Numbered from the stretch's first letter, positions 24,902 through 34,456 are shown. The stretch: DNA of 42,120 nucleotides from an uncultured bacterium (GCA_949299335.1 CASGAD010000027.1:1-42120), one strand, 5' to 3'. Notes: generated from the letters alone by a model not told the origin. Translations and numbers: made by a program.

Positions 24902-25282
24902 ATGGAAAGAAACACAGTACAAAGAAAAGTTATATTAGATGGTGTATCAACATTGTGTCATGCAACTGTCGATGATATTTTCGAGTACTCAAAAAAATTT
25001 ATTCCAACCTTATCTTTTTCTACTGTATATAGAAATTTGGTCGTTCTTGAGGAAGAAAAATTAATTAGAAGAATTCCTAATAAAAAATGCAAAGATATTT
25101 ATGAATCTACTAATAAACCTCTTCATGATCATTTTGTTTGTATTAAATGTGGAAAATTTATTGATTACGAAAACGGGAAAAGACAACATAAAGTAATTGA
25201 TAAAATGGGTAATCTCGTTTGCGAAAGTACAAAAATTTCTTATGGTGTTTGTGAAGAATGCCTGAAGAAAGAAGCATTATAG
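24902..25282 (+). CDS. perR: Fur-family repressor, PerR-like
   Basis: This 126-aa Fur-type regulator starts at the ATG at 24902 (weak AAGGGA SD). The N-terminal winged helix contains ATVDDIFEYSKKFIP and LSFSTVYRNLVVLEEEKLIRR. The dimerisation domain has HDHFVCIKCGKFID and a second CxxC (VCEECLKK), the structural zinc site. It sits directly before a rubredoxin and a rubrerythrin gene, which points to peroxide sensing (PerR) rather than iron (Fur) or zinc (Zur) control. The stretch around 24868-24892 is AT-rich and Per-box-like, suggesting autoregulation, but the match is loose. Confidence 0.85.
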   Translation: MERNTVQRKVILDGVSTLCHATVDDIFEYSKKFIPTLSFSTVYRNLVVLEEEKLIRRIPNKKCKDIYESTNKPLHDHFVCIKCGKFIDYENGKRQHKVIDKMGNLVCESTKISYGVCEECLKKEAL

Positions 25283-25294
25283 TAGGAGGGATTT

Positions 25295-25414
25295 ATGAAG
25301 AAATACAAATGCTTATTATGCGGTATCGTTTTTGAAAGTGATGATGCAGAGCCAGTATGTCCAGTTTGTGGAGCTACAGGCGATGATTTAGAAGAAGTTA
25401 AGGAAGGAGAATAA
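25295..25414 (+). CDS. Small rubredoxin-like protein, 39 aa
   Basis: The product has two CxxC knuckles (CLLCG and CPVCG) spaced as in rubredoxins or the C-terminal rubredoxin-like part of rubrerythrins, with an acidic tail. It has an excellent GGAGG SD at proper distance and lies 12 nt after perR and one base before the rubrerythrin ATG. It should bind one iron and pass electrons to rubrerythrin for peroxide reduction. At 39 aa it is shorter than classic rubredoxins (about 52 aa) and lacks most of their aromatic core residues. Confidence 0.85.
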   Translation: MKKYKCLLCGIVFESDDAEPVCPVCGATGDDLEEVKEGE

Positions 25415-25415
25415 T

Positions 25416-25958
25416 ATGGCTAATAAATACGCTGGAACCAAGACATTCGAAAATTTACAAACTGCATTTGCTGGTGAAAGCCAAGCAAGAAATAAATATA
25501 CATATTTTGCAAGTGTTGCTAAAAAAGAAGGCTATGAACAAATCGCAGCTTTATTCTTAGAAACAGCAGACAATGAAAAAGAACACGCAAAAATGTGGTT
25601 CAAAGAGTTAGAAGGAATTGGCGATACAAAAGCTAATTTAAAGGCAGCTGCTGAAGGCGAAAACTATGAATGGACAAATATGTATAAGGAATTCGCTGAA
25701 GTTGCAGAAAAAGAAGGCTTTAAAGAGTTAGCTGTTAAATTTAGATTAGTCGCTGAAGTTGAAAAAACTCATGAAGAAAGATACAATACTTTGTTAAAAA
25801 ATGTTGAACTTTGCGAGGTTTTCAAAAAAGATACAGGCATTACAATCTGGAAATGTAGAAATTGTGGATACATTTTTGTTGGTAAAGAAGCACCAAATGT
25901 TTGCCCTTGCTGCAACCACCCACAATCATATTTTGAATTACAAGCTAAAAATTATTAA
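25416..25958 (+). CDS. rbr: Rubrerythrin
   Basis: This 180-aa non-haem iron peroxidase reduces hydrogen peroxide in anaerobes. The N-terminal ferritin-like di-iron domain has [26 protein letters not shown] and [10 protein letters not shown], which supply the Glu and His ligands. The C-terminal rubredoxin domain has CRNCGYIF and [12 protein letters not shown]. It is the last gene of perR-rubredoxin-rbr, an oxidative-stress operon expected to be under PerR control. It indicates an anaerobic organism that meets oxygen at times. Confidence 0.95.
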   Translation: MANKYAGTKTFENLQTAFAGESQARNKYTYFASVAKKEGYEQIAALFLETADNEKEHAKMWFKELEGIGDTKANLKAAAEGENYEWTNMYKEFAEVAEKEGFKELAVKFRLVAEVEKTHEERYNTLLKNVELCEVFKKDTGITIWKCRNCGYIFVGKEAPNVCPCCNHPQSYFELQAKNY

Positions 25959-25977
25959 TAATTAGTCGGTAATTAGG

Positions 25978-26003
25978 CCACCCTTCAATGGGTGGTTTTG
26001 TTT
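25978..26003 (+). terminator. Terminator after rubrerythrin
   Basis: CCACCC/GGGTGG with a 6-nt loop is followed by TTTTGTTT. The galU promoter follows directly. Confidence 0.85.
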
Positions 26004-26005
26004 AA

Positions 26006-26034
26006 TTGAAAAGTATAACCTATTAAATTATAAT
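26006..26034 (+). promoter_or_regulatory. galU promoter
   Basis: TTGAAA (26006-26011), 17-bp spacer, TATAAT (26029-26034). The AGAGG SD and the ATG follow 25 nt later. Confidence 0.75.
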
Positions 26035-26058
26035 GTAAGCAAGAAATAGAGGTTTTTT

Positions 26059-26931
26059 ATGGAAGTTAAATATGCAGTCATTCCATGTGCTGGACATGGA
26101 ACTAGATTTTTACCTATCACAAAAGGTGTGCCAAAAGAAATGTGTCCTATCGTTGATAGACCAACACTTGATTATATTGTTGAAGAGTGTTTGGATGCCG
26201 GAATCACTGATATCGTTTTAATTGTCAGCGAAGGGAAAGATGATATTAAGAAGTACTACGATGTGGATTCAAAATACGAAGAAGAATTAAGAAAAAATGG
26301 CAAAGATGAATATGCTACTTTGATTCATAAAATTGCTACAAAAGCTAAATTTCATTATGTTACACAATATGAACTACTTGGATTAGGTCACGCAGTCTTA
26401 CAAGCTAAGGAAGTTGTTGGAAAAAATAACTTTGTTGTTTGCTGTGGTGATGACATTTGTACATACGAAGGAAGAAGTCCAGTTACTCAATTAGTTGAAA
26501 GTTTTATTAAAAATGGTGGCTTTACTGTTGTTGGTGGCCAAACTGTTGAACACAAAAATATTGTGAAATATGGATCAATGGATGTTAAAAGCAATGTTGC
26601 GCCAAGAACTTATGAATTAAAAGGAATTATTGAAAAACCAAAACTAGATGAAGCACCAAGTGATTTAGCTTCGTTAGGTAAATGGGTTTTTAATTATAAA
26701 ATTTTTGAAGAATTAGAAAATACACCTAGGGGAGCTGGCGGTGAAATTCAATTGACTGATGCTATTGCTAGACTTTTAGGTAAAGAGCCTGTTTATTTTT
26801 ATGATTTTGTTGGTAAAAGATATGATTGCGGAGACAAATTAGGGTATTTAACTGCAATTATTGATGTTGCTTTATCTAGAGATGAATTCAAAGAAGGTTT
26901 ATTAAATCATATTAAATCAATAGTTAAATAG
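26059..26931 (+). CDS. galU: UTP--glucose-1-phosphate uridylyltransferase
   Basis: This 290-aa enzyme makes UDP-glucose from glucose 1-phosphate and UTP. The N-terminal nucleotide motif is PCAGHGTRFLPITKGVPKEM with the usual Gly, Arg and Lys residues, followed by PTLDYIVEECLDAG, LGLGHAV, the CGDDI metal site, and GGEIQLTDAIARLL. UDP-glucose is the uridylyl donor for GalT and a precursor for glycolipids and envelope polysaccharide, so it ties the gal operon to the wzz-kinase pair. It is a single-gene unit. Confidence 0.95.
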   Translation: MEVKYAVIPCAGHGTRFLPITKGVPKEMCPIVDRPTLDYIVEECLDAGITDIVLIVSEGKDDIKKYYDVDSKYEEELRKNGKDEYATLIHKIATKAKFHYVTQYELLGLGHAVLQAKEVVGKNNFVVCCGDDICTYEGRSPVTQLVESFIKNGGFTVVGGQTVEHKNIVKYGSMDVKSNVAPRTYELKGIIEKPKLDEAPSDLASLGKWVFNYKIFEELENTPRGAGGEIQLTDAIARLLGKEPVYFYDFVGKRYDCGDKLGYLTAIIDVALSRDEFKEGLLNHIKSIVK

Positions 26932-26955
26932 TTTATATTTTATTTATAAAAGCAG

Positions 26956-27005
26956 AATCCTTTATTAAATTTAGGCTAATCCTATATATACTAAAGGATT
27001 TTTTT
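26956..27005 (+). terminator. Terminator after galU
   Basis: AATCCTTTA (26956-26964) pairs with TAAAGGATT (26992-27000), followed by TTTTT. The 27-nt loop can form a small inner TAGG/CCTA helix. Confidence 0.75.
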
Positions 27006-27046
27006 ATTTTAAATTGGACACAAACTATATTATATAAAATGACTAT

Positions 27047-27074
27047 TTTACATTTTCTTTACATTTCTTTACAT
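27047..27074. promoter_or_regulatory. Pho box upstream of pstS
   Basis: TTTACAT occurs three times, at 27047, 27058 and 27068, with 11- and 10-bp spacing. This is the helical-repeat layout of Gram-positive PhoP/PhoB binding sites (TTnACA repeats). It lies just upstream of the likely pstS -10 (TATTTT near 27083). The cognate regulator is probably the PhoB-type protein at 32024. Confidence 0.8.
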
Positions 27075-27140
27075 CAGTGTGGTATTTTAAAAAAATTATT
27101 TAATTTATAAATTTAGTGTAATTAGGAGAGGTTAAATTAC

Positions 27141-28103
27141 ATGAAATTTAGTAAATTATCAAAAATTGGCACATTAGCACTTGCATTTGTAGCTTCTGCT
27201 TGTAGTTCAGTAGGTTCAGAATTTGATTCAAGTAAGAACATTAAACTTTACTCAAGAGCAGCTGGCAGTGGAACTAGAGAGTGTTTTTTTGAAGGAATTG
27301 GTTATTCAGAAGTTAAAGCTGAAGATAAGTGGGAAAATGGTGTAACAGTCGCAAGCATTGAATCTAATGCTGACATTATGAATAATGTTGGTTCAGAAGA
27401 ATATGCAATTGGATATTGTTCTTTAGATAGTGTTTCTTCTGTAAACACAATTAAAGCCTTAAAATATGAAGGAGTTGAACCAACTAAAGAAAACGTCTTA
27501 AATGGAACTTACAAATTAAAACGTAATTTTAATTATGTATTAAGAGATTATTCAAATGCAACTGATGCTTCAAAAAAAGAAGCTGTTGAAGGATTCATAG
27601 ACTTTTTAACGAACACAACAGAAGGTCAGACAGTTATTTCAACTAACGGTGGAATTGTTGATTCAAGAAGTGATTTGGTAAGTTTTAGTCAAATATCTGA
27701 TAAATATGCAATATTTTCGAGCAGTGAAACTTTAAATATTGATTTTTGTGGATCAACTAGTGTTGAAAAGATTATTAAAGCCGCTGTAGAAAAACTTGCT
27801 ACTTTAATTACCAATAAAAATCTTACTTATACATTGAATCAATCAGGAAGTGGTGATGCTGTGACAGGTGTTACAACTGGCAAAAATGGGAAGATGTTTG
27901 GCATAGGTTTCCTTTCTAGAGAAATTAAAGATGATGAGAAAGAAAATTTAACAATTAAAAATACAAGTGGAGCATTTGCTATTGATGCTGTTGTTCCAAT
28001 TGTAAATGCTAAAAATACTTTATACGTAGAAACAACAGCAGAAGATTTAACAAAAATGTATAAAGGTGAATATAAAATCTGGAGTGATGTTATATCTAAA
28101 TAA
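27141..28103 (+). CDS. pstS: Phosphate-binding lipoprotein PstS, permuted domain order
   Basis: This 320-aa phosphate-binding lipoprotein has signal VASAC (Cys21). The domain order differs from classical PstS. Residues 34-172 contain what is normally the second lobe: SRAAGSGTRE, AIGYCSLDSV, TIKALKYEGVEPTKENVLNG and FIDFLTNTTEGQ. Residues 198-318 contain what is normally the first lobe: LNIDFCGSTSVEKI, LNQSGSGDAV, IGFLSREI, and the lobe-end motif YKIWSDV near the C-terminus. All phosphate-contacting loops (GST, SGSG, GSGTR) are present. A permuted PstS2 of this type exists, as I recall, in streptococci. It has a good SD and heads the pst operon behind a Pho box. Confidence 0.9.
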   Translation: MKFSKLSKIGTLALAFVASACSSVGSEFDSSKNIKLYSRAAGSGTRECFFEGIGYSEVKAEDKWENGVTVASIESNADIMNNVGSEEYAIGYCSLDSVSSVNTIKALKYEGVEPTKENVLNGTYKLKRNFNYVLRDYSNATDASKKEAVEGFIDFLTNTTEGQTVISTNGGIVDSRSDLVSFSQISDKYAIFSSSETLNIDFCGSTSVEKIIKAAVEKLATLITNKNLTYTLNQSGSGDAVTGVTTGKNGKMFGIGFLSREIKDDEKENLTIKNTSGAFAIDAVVPIVNAKNTLYVETTAEDLTKMYKGEYKIWSDVISK

Positions 28104-28105
28104 AG

Positions 28106-29140
28106 ATGGAAGATAATCATTTTCAGATAGATATTTTAAAGAAAGCTAAATTCAAAACGAAAATTGACTTAATAGTTAAGTTGATTTTCGCTTTTTTAGC
28201 GATTGTCTGTTCCTGTGTTGTTATTTTTATTGTCATTTTTATCTTTATAAAGGGAATTGAACCATTTATTGTTCCAGATGGAAATGGAGCAACTCAAGAC
28301 ATAGGTTTATTCTTTTCTAACCCGAATTGGCTTTATGATGGTACAGGCGGAATGGCCTATATGCTATTAGCCACTATATTTATTACTTTTTTAAGTTTAA
28401 TAATTAGTATTCCAACTTCGATATTTTGCAGCTTATTTATTGTTAAAATATGCCCTAGATTTCTCAAAGAAATTTTTAAAACAGGAGTTCAAATTTTAGC
28501 TAGCATCCCAAGTGTTGTTTTTGGATTGTTTGGAATGGGTGTTTTAAAACCTATTGTTAAAGAAATTGCTTCATTATTTAATATGCAAACTTTTGGAGGA
28601 AGCAGCGTTTTAACTGGTGTCTTGGTTTTAGCATTTATGTCTATCCCGACTATTACATTAGTTTCAATAACATCTATAGAGGCTGTTGATAATAATTTAT
28701 CTAAGGCAAGTTTAGCTTTAGGCGCTTCTAATCAACAAACAAATTATAAAATTGTTTTAAAAGCCGCAGAAAGTGGGATATTTGCTGGCGCTATTTTAGG
28801 TATAGGAAGAGCCCTAGGAGAAGCAACCGCCATTCAAATGGTTATTGGTAATGGTGGTGTAGGATTTGATTTTTTAAATATTTTTAATATATACAGGACA
28901 TTAACAACAACGATGCTTACGGGTATAGGGGAAGCGACTGGCATAAAATATAACATTCGTTTTTCTTTAGGGATAGTTCTTATTGTTTTAATAGTAATAA
29001 CTAACTTACTTTTAAATGCACTTAAAAACTATATGACAAGAGTTGAAACCCCTGTTAAGAAAAATAGAAGAAACTATTTTAAAGATTTAAAAATTTATTT
29101 TGAGGCTTATATCAATGCAAGGAAAAATAATAAAGCTTAA
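28106..29140 (+). CDS. pstC: Phosphate ABC transporter permease PstC
   Basis: This 344-aa inner-membrane permease has a long first transmembrane segment (27-52), an extracellular loop (about 53-85), then the core with ILASIPSVVFGLFGMGVL and the coupling loop [21 protein letters not shown]-type sequence, IGRALGEATA and a last hydrophobic span (about 285-308). A basic C-terminal tail of about 35 residues (KKNRRNYFKDLKI) is longer than usual. Only 2 nt separate it from pstS and no SD is visible, so translation is probably coupled. Confidence 0.9.
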   Translation: MEDNHFQIDILKKAKFKTKIDLIVKLIFAFLAIVCSCVVIFIVIFIFIKGIEPFIVPDGNGATQDIGLFFSNPNWLYDGTGGMAYMLLATIFITFLSLIISIPTSIFCSLFIVKICPRFLKEIFKTGVQILASIPSVVFGLFGMGVLKPIVKEIASLFNMQTFGGSSVLTGVLVLAFMSIPTITLVSITSIEAVDNNLSKASLALGASNQQTNYKIVLKAAESGIFAGAILGIGRALGEATAIQMVIGNGGVGFDFLNIFNIYRTLTTTMLTGIGEATGIKYNIRFSLGIVLIVLIVITNLLLNALKNYMTRVETPVKKNRRNYFKDLKIYFEAYINARKNNKA

Positions 29141-30593
29141 GCATAAAATAGTTGAATCTGTTAATTTGCTTAAAGATGTTTTTAAAGAAGACAAAACTTC
29201 TAAATTTTATAAAGATAAAATTAAAGAAACAAAAATAAAATATAAAAAAAGTGGCTTTTGGCATAGTTTATCATTTAAAAATAACAGAACTTTAGAATTA
29301 AAAACTCAATATAATAAGGAGATTAAATTAATTAAAAAGGAGTTTAAAGAGTATAAAAATTCTTTTGAATATCATAAAAGTAAAAACTTAAAACTCCGAA
29401 TATTAAAAGACTTTTTAAGAGCCTTAAATTCTTCGATTTTTGCTTTTTTAGTTTTAGGATTATTAACTTGGATAATCATATACATTTTTATGACTGGAAG
29501 CGGCAAATTAACGCTAGATAAAATTCTAGGTAATTATAAAACCGAAACATACACATTAAGAAGTAAAGATAATATTGATCTTAATTTAACGTATGATGAT
29601 TTAGATTTAAATAATCCAAATGTATCTAAAAGGCGGGGAGTGGAATTTACTTTATTAAAAGTTGATGATAAAGAATATGTCGCTATAAATAAAGTAAGTG
29701 AGGAATCTCCATTTAATTATTTAATTAATAGCGTAAATAATGAAATATACACCAGTGGTTTTAATAATTTATATATTTCTTCTATAAGTTTAGTTGATGA
29801 AAATAATTTTATGATTATTGTACCTGGAGAAAACGATATTAAAACTTTTATAAATGAAATAGATCAAGGTATAAAGATAGTTGATTCAACATTTCTTGGT
29901 GAGGGTGGTGGATTTAGGGGTTCATTATTAAATACTTTGTCATTAATTGGTTTATCTTTAGTTTTTGCTTTTCCTTTAGGAGTAGGGGCTGCAATTTATT
30001 TAGGAGTATATGCTAAAAAAACTAAATTTACAGAAATAATAAGATCTTTAATTGATATGATTAGCGGAATTCCATCGATTATTTTTGGATTGGCAGGGGC
30101 TTTAATTTTTATTCCAATAGCTTCTTTAATTCCTGGTACTAATGGTGGAAATTTAATAAGTGGAGCTTTAACAATGTGCATGATTTTATTGCCTACAATT
30201 GTTAAAACTGTTGAAGAAAGTATTAAAGTAATCCCAAATAGTTTAAAAGAAGCTTCTTTAGCTTTAGGAGCAAGTAAAAGTGAGACGGTATTTAAAATAG
30301 TAATTCCCAATGCTTTTCCTGGTATGTTAACGAGTTTACTCCTTTCTATTGGAAGAATTATTGGAGAAAGTGCTGCTTTAGTATTTGCAATGGGAACTAC
30401 TATAGCTGAATACGCTAATTTAAATGGGAGTAATGCTACTTTAGCTGTACATATATGGGTAATACTTGGTGGAGATCATCCTTCTTATGACAATGCTTGT
30501 GCGATTGCAATAGTGATTATAATCATAGTTTTAATTCTGACAATTTTAATTAAATTAATTTCTTTTAAAATGAATAAATTTAAATCAAGATAG
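29115..30593 (+). CDS. pstA: Phosphate ABC transporter permease PstA with extra domains
   Basis: This is a 492-aa permease where about 290 aa is usual. The ATG at 29115 (GAGG upstream) is preferred to the TTG at 29100. The first 100 residues are strongly basic and helical, then transmembrane 1 (about 104-126). About 140 extra residues on the outer side follow (130-265, acidic and hydrophilic), then the normal core: [48 protein letters not shown] and [10 protein letters not shown]. The gene overlaps pstC by 26 nt. The extra outer domain could contact PstS or phosphate, by inference only. Confidence 0.88.
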   Translation: MQGKIIKLKHKIVESVNLLKDVFKEDKTSKFYKDKIKETKIKYKKSGFWHSLSFKNNRTLELKTQYNKEIKLIKKEFKEYKNSFEYHKSKNLKLRILKDFLRALNSSIFAFLVLGLLTWIIIYIFMTGSGKLTLDKILGNYKTETYTLRSKDNIDLNLTYDDLDLNNPNVSKRRGVEFTLLKVDDKEYVAINKVSEESPFNYLINSVNNEIYTSGFNNLYISSISLVDENNFMIIVPGENDIKTFINEIDQGIKIVDSTFLGEGGGFRGSLLNTLSLIGLSLVFAFPLGVGAAIYLGVYAKKTKFTEIIRSLIDMISGIPSIIFGLAGALIFIPIASLIPGTNGGNLISGALTMCMILLPTIVKTVEESIKVIPNSLKEASLALGASKSETVFKIVIPNAFPGMLTSLLLSIGRIIGESAALVFAMGTTIAEYANLNGSNATLAVHIWVILGGDHPSYDNACAIAIVIIIIVLILTILIKLISFKMNKFKSR

Positions 30594-30604
30594 AAGGTTT
30601 GTGT

Positions 30605-31375
30605 ATGGATAACAATAATAATGAAATAGTCTTTGAAGTAAAAAATGTTAATTTATATTACGATAATGGTGCAAAACAGGCTTTAAAAAATATAAATCTT
30701 AATATATATAAAAATAAAGTAACTGCTTTTATTGGCCCATCAGGATGTGGAAAATCAACTTTATTAAAATGCTTTGATAGGATGAATGAATTAATCGATA
30801 ATTCCTATAGAGATGGAGTAATAAATTATAATAAAGAAGATATAAGTGAAATTAATTCGATTTATTTAAGAACTAGAGTTGGGATGGTATTCCAACAACC
30901 TAATCCTTTCCCGATGACTATAAAGGAAAATATTTTTTATGGTCCAAAGTGCCAAGGGGTAAAAGATAAAAAAATATTAAATGATATATTAATTAATTCT
31001 TTAAAAGGTGCTGCGTTATATGATGAAGTCAAAGATATTCTAAGTAAAAGCGCCTTTAGTTTGAGTGGAGGCCAACAGCAAAGATTATGTATTGCTAGAA
31101 CTTTAGCGATGTCTCCAGATGTGATATTAATGGATGAACCAACTAGTGCTCTTGACCCTATTGCTACATTAAAAATTGAAGAATTAATTAATGAATTAAA
31201 AAAGAATTACACAATAATTATTGTGACTCATAATATGCAACAAGCTGCAAGAATTAGCGATTATACCGCATTTTTTATGTTAGGAGAATTAGTTGAGTTT
31301 AATAAAACAGAAGATTTTTTCTCACATCCTAAAGATAAAAGAAGTGAAGATTATATTACAGGGAGGTTTGGATAA
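30605..31375 (+). CDS. pstB: Phosphate ABC transporter ATPase PstB
   Basis: This 256-aa ATPase drives the Pst transporter. It has Walker [10 protein letters not shown] near residues 41-49, [18 protein letters not shown] (Q-loop, typical of PstB), signature LSGGQQQR, Walker [14 protein letters not shown] and the switch His in IVTHNMQQA. The ATG at 30605 (AAGG upstream) is preferred to a TTG two codons earlier. Its stop overlaps the phoU start by one base. Confidence 0.95.
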   Translation: MDNNNNEIVFEVKNVNLYYDNGAKQALKNINLNIYKNKVTAFIGPSGCGKSTLLKCFDRMNELIDNSYRDGVINYNKEDISEINSIYLRTRVGMVFQQPNPFPMTIKENIFYGPKCQGVKDKKILNDILINSLKGAALYDEVKDILSKSAFSLSGGQQQRLCIARTLAMSPDVILMDEPTSALDPIATLKIEELINELKKNYTIIIVTHNMQQAARISDYTAFFMLGELVEFNKTEDFFSHPKDKRSEDYITGRFG

Positions 31376-32019
31376 TGGATATTCAAAATAAAATTAATGA
31401 AGTCTTTTTAAAAACTATTAAAATGTTTAATTTAACAATCACATTTTTAAATGAAGCTTTTCAATACTTCTTAAATAGTGATTTATCTCAAAATACTACT
31501 ATTAATGATGACTTGATAGATAAGTCATTAATTGAAATAGAAAAAGATTCATTAAATATAATTTTAAGAGAAAGGCCTTTTGCCATCGACTTAAGAAAGA
31601 TTACAGGAATTTTTAAGTTGGTCGATGATATAGAAAGATTAAGTGATCATAGCGAAGATATTAATTGGTGTATTGATAATTTAAAAAAATCACCTCATCC
31701 AATTGTTAGATTAAAGTATTTAAACGAAATGATTGAACTTAGTTTAGGGATGGTAAGGGATGCATATATTGGACTAGTCAATAACGATGAAAAGTTATCA
31801 AATTCAGTCTTAAAGTGCGATGATAATGTAGACAAGTTATATTTAAAAGTTCTTCAAGAACTATCAATTTTAAAAGAAAAACTTGCAAATAATGACTATT
31901 TTATTTATATGACATTGATTGCTAAATACGTTGAAAGAATTGCTGATCATGCTTCAAATATTGCTGAATGGGCAATTTATATTCATAGTGGTTATTATAA
32001 GGATGAAATGATAATATAG
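31375..32019 (+). CDS. phoU: Phosphate transport/signalling regulator PhoU
   Basis: This 214-aa all-helical protein has two PhoU repeats. Metal-binding signatures are in the LVDDIERLSDHSEDI (first) and KYVERIADHASNIAEW (second) E/DxxxD segments. PhoU connects the Pst transporter to the PhoR kinase so that the Pho response is off when phosphate is plentiful. Its position between pstB and phoB fits. GGAGG lies in the end of pstB. Confidence 0.93.
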   Translation: MDIQNKINEVFLKTIKMFNLTITFLNEAFQYFLNSDLSQNTTINDDLIDKSLIEIEKDSLNIILRERPFAIDLRKITGIFKLVDDIERLSDHSEDINWCIDNLKKSPHPIVRLKYLNEMIELSLGMVRDAYIGLVNNDEKLSNSVLKCDDNVDKLYLKVLQELSILKEKLANNDYFIYMTLIAKYVERIADHASNIAEWAIYIHSGYYKDEMII

Positions 32020-32023
32020 TTTT

Positions 32024-32710
32024 ATGAATTTTGAGTATTTAATTTATTCTTTAGAAGATGACAAAAATATATCACATGTGATTAATCTTGTATTAACTAA
32101 AAATGGTTATATTGTTAAGAGCTTTTTTGATTATAACTCATTTAGAGAAGCTTTTTTAAAGAAAAAGCCCAATATGATTTTGCTTGACTTGATGTTGCCA
32201 GAAATTAGTGGAGAAGATATTCTAAAAGACATTAGAAAAGATGACAAAAACGATGATATTGAGATAATTATTATTAGTGCTAAAAATCAAATTATTAATA
32301 AAATTGATGGGTTGGATTTAGGTGCAGACGATTATATTACTAAGCCATTTGATGTATTAGAACTTATTAGTAGAGTAAATGCGCATAGTAGAAGAAGTTT
32401 AAAAAAGTTTAATGAAAATATAATGGTTGGTGAAATGAATCTTAACTTAGCGAAAAGAGAATTAAAAGTTAATGAAGAAGTAATTAAATTAACAAACAGT
32501 GAATACTTGATTCTAGAATATTTATTTAAAAATAAAGAGAGAATTGTTCATAGGGATGAACTTTTTGAATTATTATGGGGTAAATCAGAATCATATGAGA
32601 CAAGAATTCTTGATGTTCATATAAACCAAATCAGAAAAAAAGTTGGTGAAAATAGTTCTAGATTCATAGAAACAATTTATGGAGTTGGCTATAGAATAAA
32701 AAATGAATAA
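32024..32710 (+). CDS. phoB: PhoB/PhoP-type response regulator
   Basis: This 228-aa OmpR-family regulator has a receiver domain with Asp12/Asp13 (LEDD), phospho-acceptor Asp55 in LLDLMLP and Lys in YITKPFD. The C-terminal winged helix (about 130-225) includes LTNSEYLILEYLFKNK and the TRILDVHINQIRKK recognition helix. It is expected to bind the Pho box before pstS. It starts 4 nt after phoU without a clear SD. Confidence 0.92.
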   Translation: MNFEYLIYSLEDDKNISHVINLVLTKNGYIVKSFFDYNSFREAFLKKKPNMILLDLMLPEISGEDILKDIRKDDKNDDIEIIIISAKNQIINKIDGLDLGADDYITKPFDVLELISRVNAHSRRSLKKFNENIMVGEMNLNLAKRELKVNEEVIKLTNSEYLILEYLFKNKERIVHRDELFELLWGKSESYETRILDVHINQIRKKVGENSSRFIETIYGVGYRIKNE

Positions 32711-34382
32711 AAGAAGCGTAATTTTAGAGATTCTATTTGTTTTCTTAATTAGTATAATAACTTTGCTTTCTTCTTTTTTAACATCTTATTTTGTTTCTTA
32801 CAATGAAGCTAAAAGTGAATTAAAAGAGTATGGAAGTGAAATAGCGTTAGTTTTCAATTCAACTGACGATGAAAACAAAATTAAGGAGTCTTATGGGAAT
32901 ATTATAAATATAAGAATTACAATACTAAATCTAAAAGATGGAAACCCTGTAATGGATATAAATCCACTAGACAACACTTTATCAAACGAAAATAGACTCG
33001 AAGAGTTAAAAGATAATTTAAACTCATTTTATTCAAAGACTAGTTTAACAACTAATTATGAGACACTATATTATGTGACAAGCAATTCTAATTATTATAT
33101 TAGAGTTGGATTACCAATAAGTTCGATAGTTGACATATCTTTTTATATATTGATTTATGGAAGCATAGCCTTAGTTATAATCAATCTAAGCTATGGATTT
33201 ATTAAAATTTATATTTATAAAAAGCAAATCAAGAATTTAGTACAATCAATTAATGGTTTACAAAATATAGTTTCTTTACCATTAATTGAATCTAGTAATA
33301 ATGGAATTGAAATTATTAATAATGCTTTAGAAAAGGTTAAGGATGAATTTAAAATTAAAATTGAAGATTTAGAAAAAGAGAAAAATGAAAAAGAGTTTAT
33401 TTTAGATTCTGTTGGAGAAGGATTTATTGTTATTGATAAAAATAAGAATGTGGTTTTAATTAATAAATTTGCACTGAATGCTTTAAAAATTTATAAAAAC
33501 GATGTTCTTAATAAAAATTATTTATATTTATTATTAAGTAATGAAATTAATGATTTAATAGAAGATGATAAATTAAGTGAATTAAAGTCGTTAGACTATA
33601 AACTAAATGGTAGAACTTATTTATTTTTTATTAATAGATTGAAAGAAGAAAGTTTAAAATTTGCATGCTCTTCATTTATCTGTCTTACTTTCATTGATGT
33701 TACAGATATTAGACTTAGTGAGAAAATGAAAAAAGAATTTTTTCAAAACGCAAGCCATGAGCTTAAGACCCCTTTAACAACTATCATTGGCTTTGAAGGA
33801 ATGATCATAAACAATTTAATTGATGATGAAAAAGAAGTTGACAACGCTAACAAAGTAATTTTAAAAGAAGCAAATAGAATGAAAAGTGTAATTGATGATA
33901 TGTTAATGATTGCTCAACTTGAAAGTGAAGTTAAGACTTTAAGCGATTATGAACTAATTGATTTAGACAATGAAATTGTATCTATATTAGATTCATTTTC
34001 ACTATTAATTAAATCAAAAAACCTGCAAATATCAACTATATTACAAAAGAAAAGAATACAAATGGACCATTTAGATTTTGATAGGCTTTTTAGAAATTTA
34101 TTATCTAATGCTATTAAATACAATAAAGAAAAAGGGAAAATAATAATTACTTTAACTCAAAAGTATTTAATAATTGAAGATACAGGAATAGGAATTTCAG
34201 AGAAGGATATTCCAAGAATCTTTGAAAGATTTTACATGGTCGATAAGAGTCATAGTCGTGAAGTTGGGGGAACAGGATTAGGCTTATCAATAGTTAAACA
34301 TATAATAAAAAAATACAATTTTAAAATAGAAGTAAGTTCTAAACTTAATCAGGGCACAAGCTTTATTATTTTTTTCAATTAG
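32703..34382 (+). CDS. phoR: PhoR-type sensor histidine kinase
   Basis: This 559-aa membrane kinase has transmembrane segments near residues 7-30 and 145-172 around a short outer domain, then a PAS domain (about 230-335). The HisKA box is ASHELKTPLTT (His about 353). The ATPase domain carries NLLSNAIKYN, EDTGIGI and GTGLGLSIV. It overlaps phoB by 8 nt and is the last gene of the pst-pho unit. Phosphate status is read through PhoU and Pst rather than by direct ligand binding. Confidence 0.92.
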   Translation: MNKRSVILEILFVFLISIITLLSSFLTSYFVSYNEAKSELKEYGSEIALVFNSTDDENKIKESYGNIINIRITILNLKDGNPVMDINPLDNTLSNENRLEELKDNLNSFYSKTSLTTNYETLYYVTSNSNYYIRVGLPISSIVDISFYILIYGSIALVIINLSYGFIKIYIYKKQIKNLVQSINGLQNIVSLPLIESSNNGIEIINNALEKVKDEFKIKIEDLEKEKNEKEFILDSVGEGFIVIDKNKNVVLINKFALNALKIYKNDVLNKNYLYLLLSNEINDLIEDDKLSELKSLDYKLNGRTYLFFINRLKEESLKFACSSFICLTFIDVTDIRLSEKMKKEFFQNASHELKTPLTTIIGFEGMIINNLIDDEKEVDNANKVILKEANRMKSVIDDMLMIAQLESEVKTLSDYELIDLDNEIVSILDSFSLLIKSKNLQISTILQKKRIQMDHLDFDRLFRNLLSNAIKYNKEKGKIIITLTQKYLIIEDTGIGISEKDIPRIFERFYMVDKSHSREVGGTGLGLSIVKHIIKKYNFKIEVSSKLNQGTSFIIFFN

Positions 34383-34404
34383 CTTAGTTACCGATTTATT
34401 TAAG

Positions 34405-34451
34405 ACCCTTTTAGTGCTTCAAAATTATATATGATAAAGCATTTAAAAGGG
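34405..34451 (+). repeat. Long hairpin after phoR, without T-tract
   Basis: ACCCTTTTA at 34405 pairs with TTAAAAGGGT ending at 34451, and an inner TGCTT/AAAGCA helix extends the stem. No T-run follows, so termination is unclear. The right arm contains the purine-rich AAAAGGG in front of the former glycosyltransferase start. Confidence 0.45.
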
Positions 34452-34456
34452 TAGTA

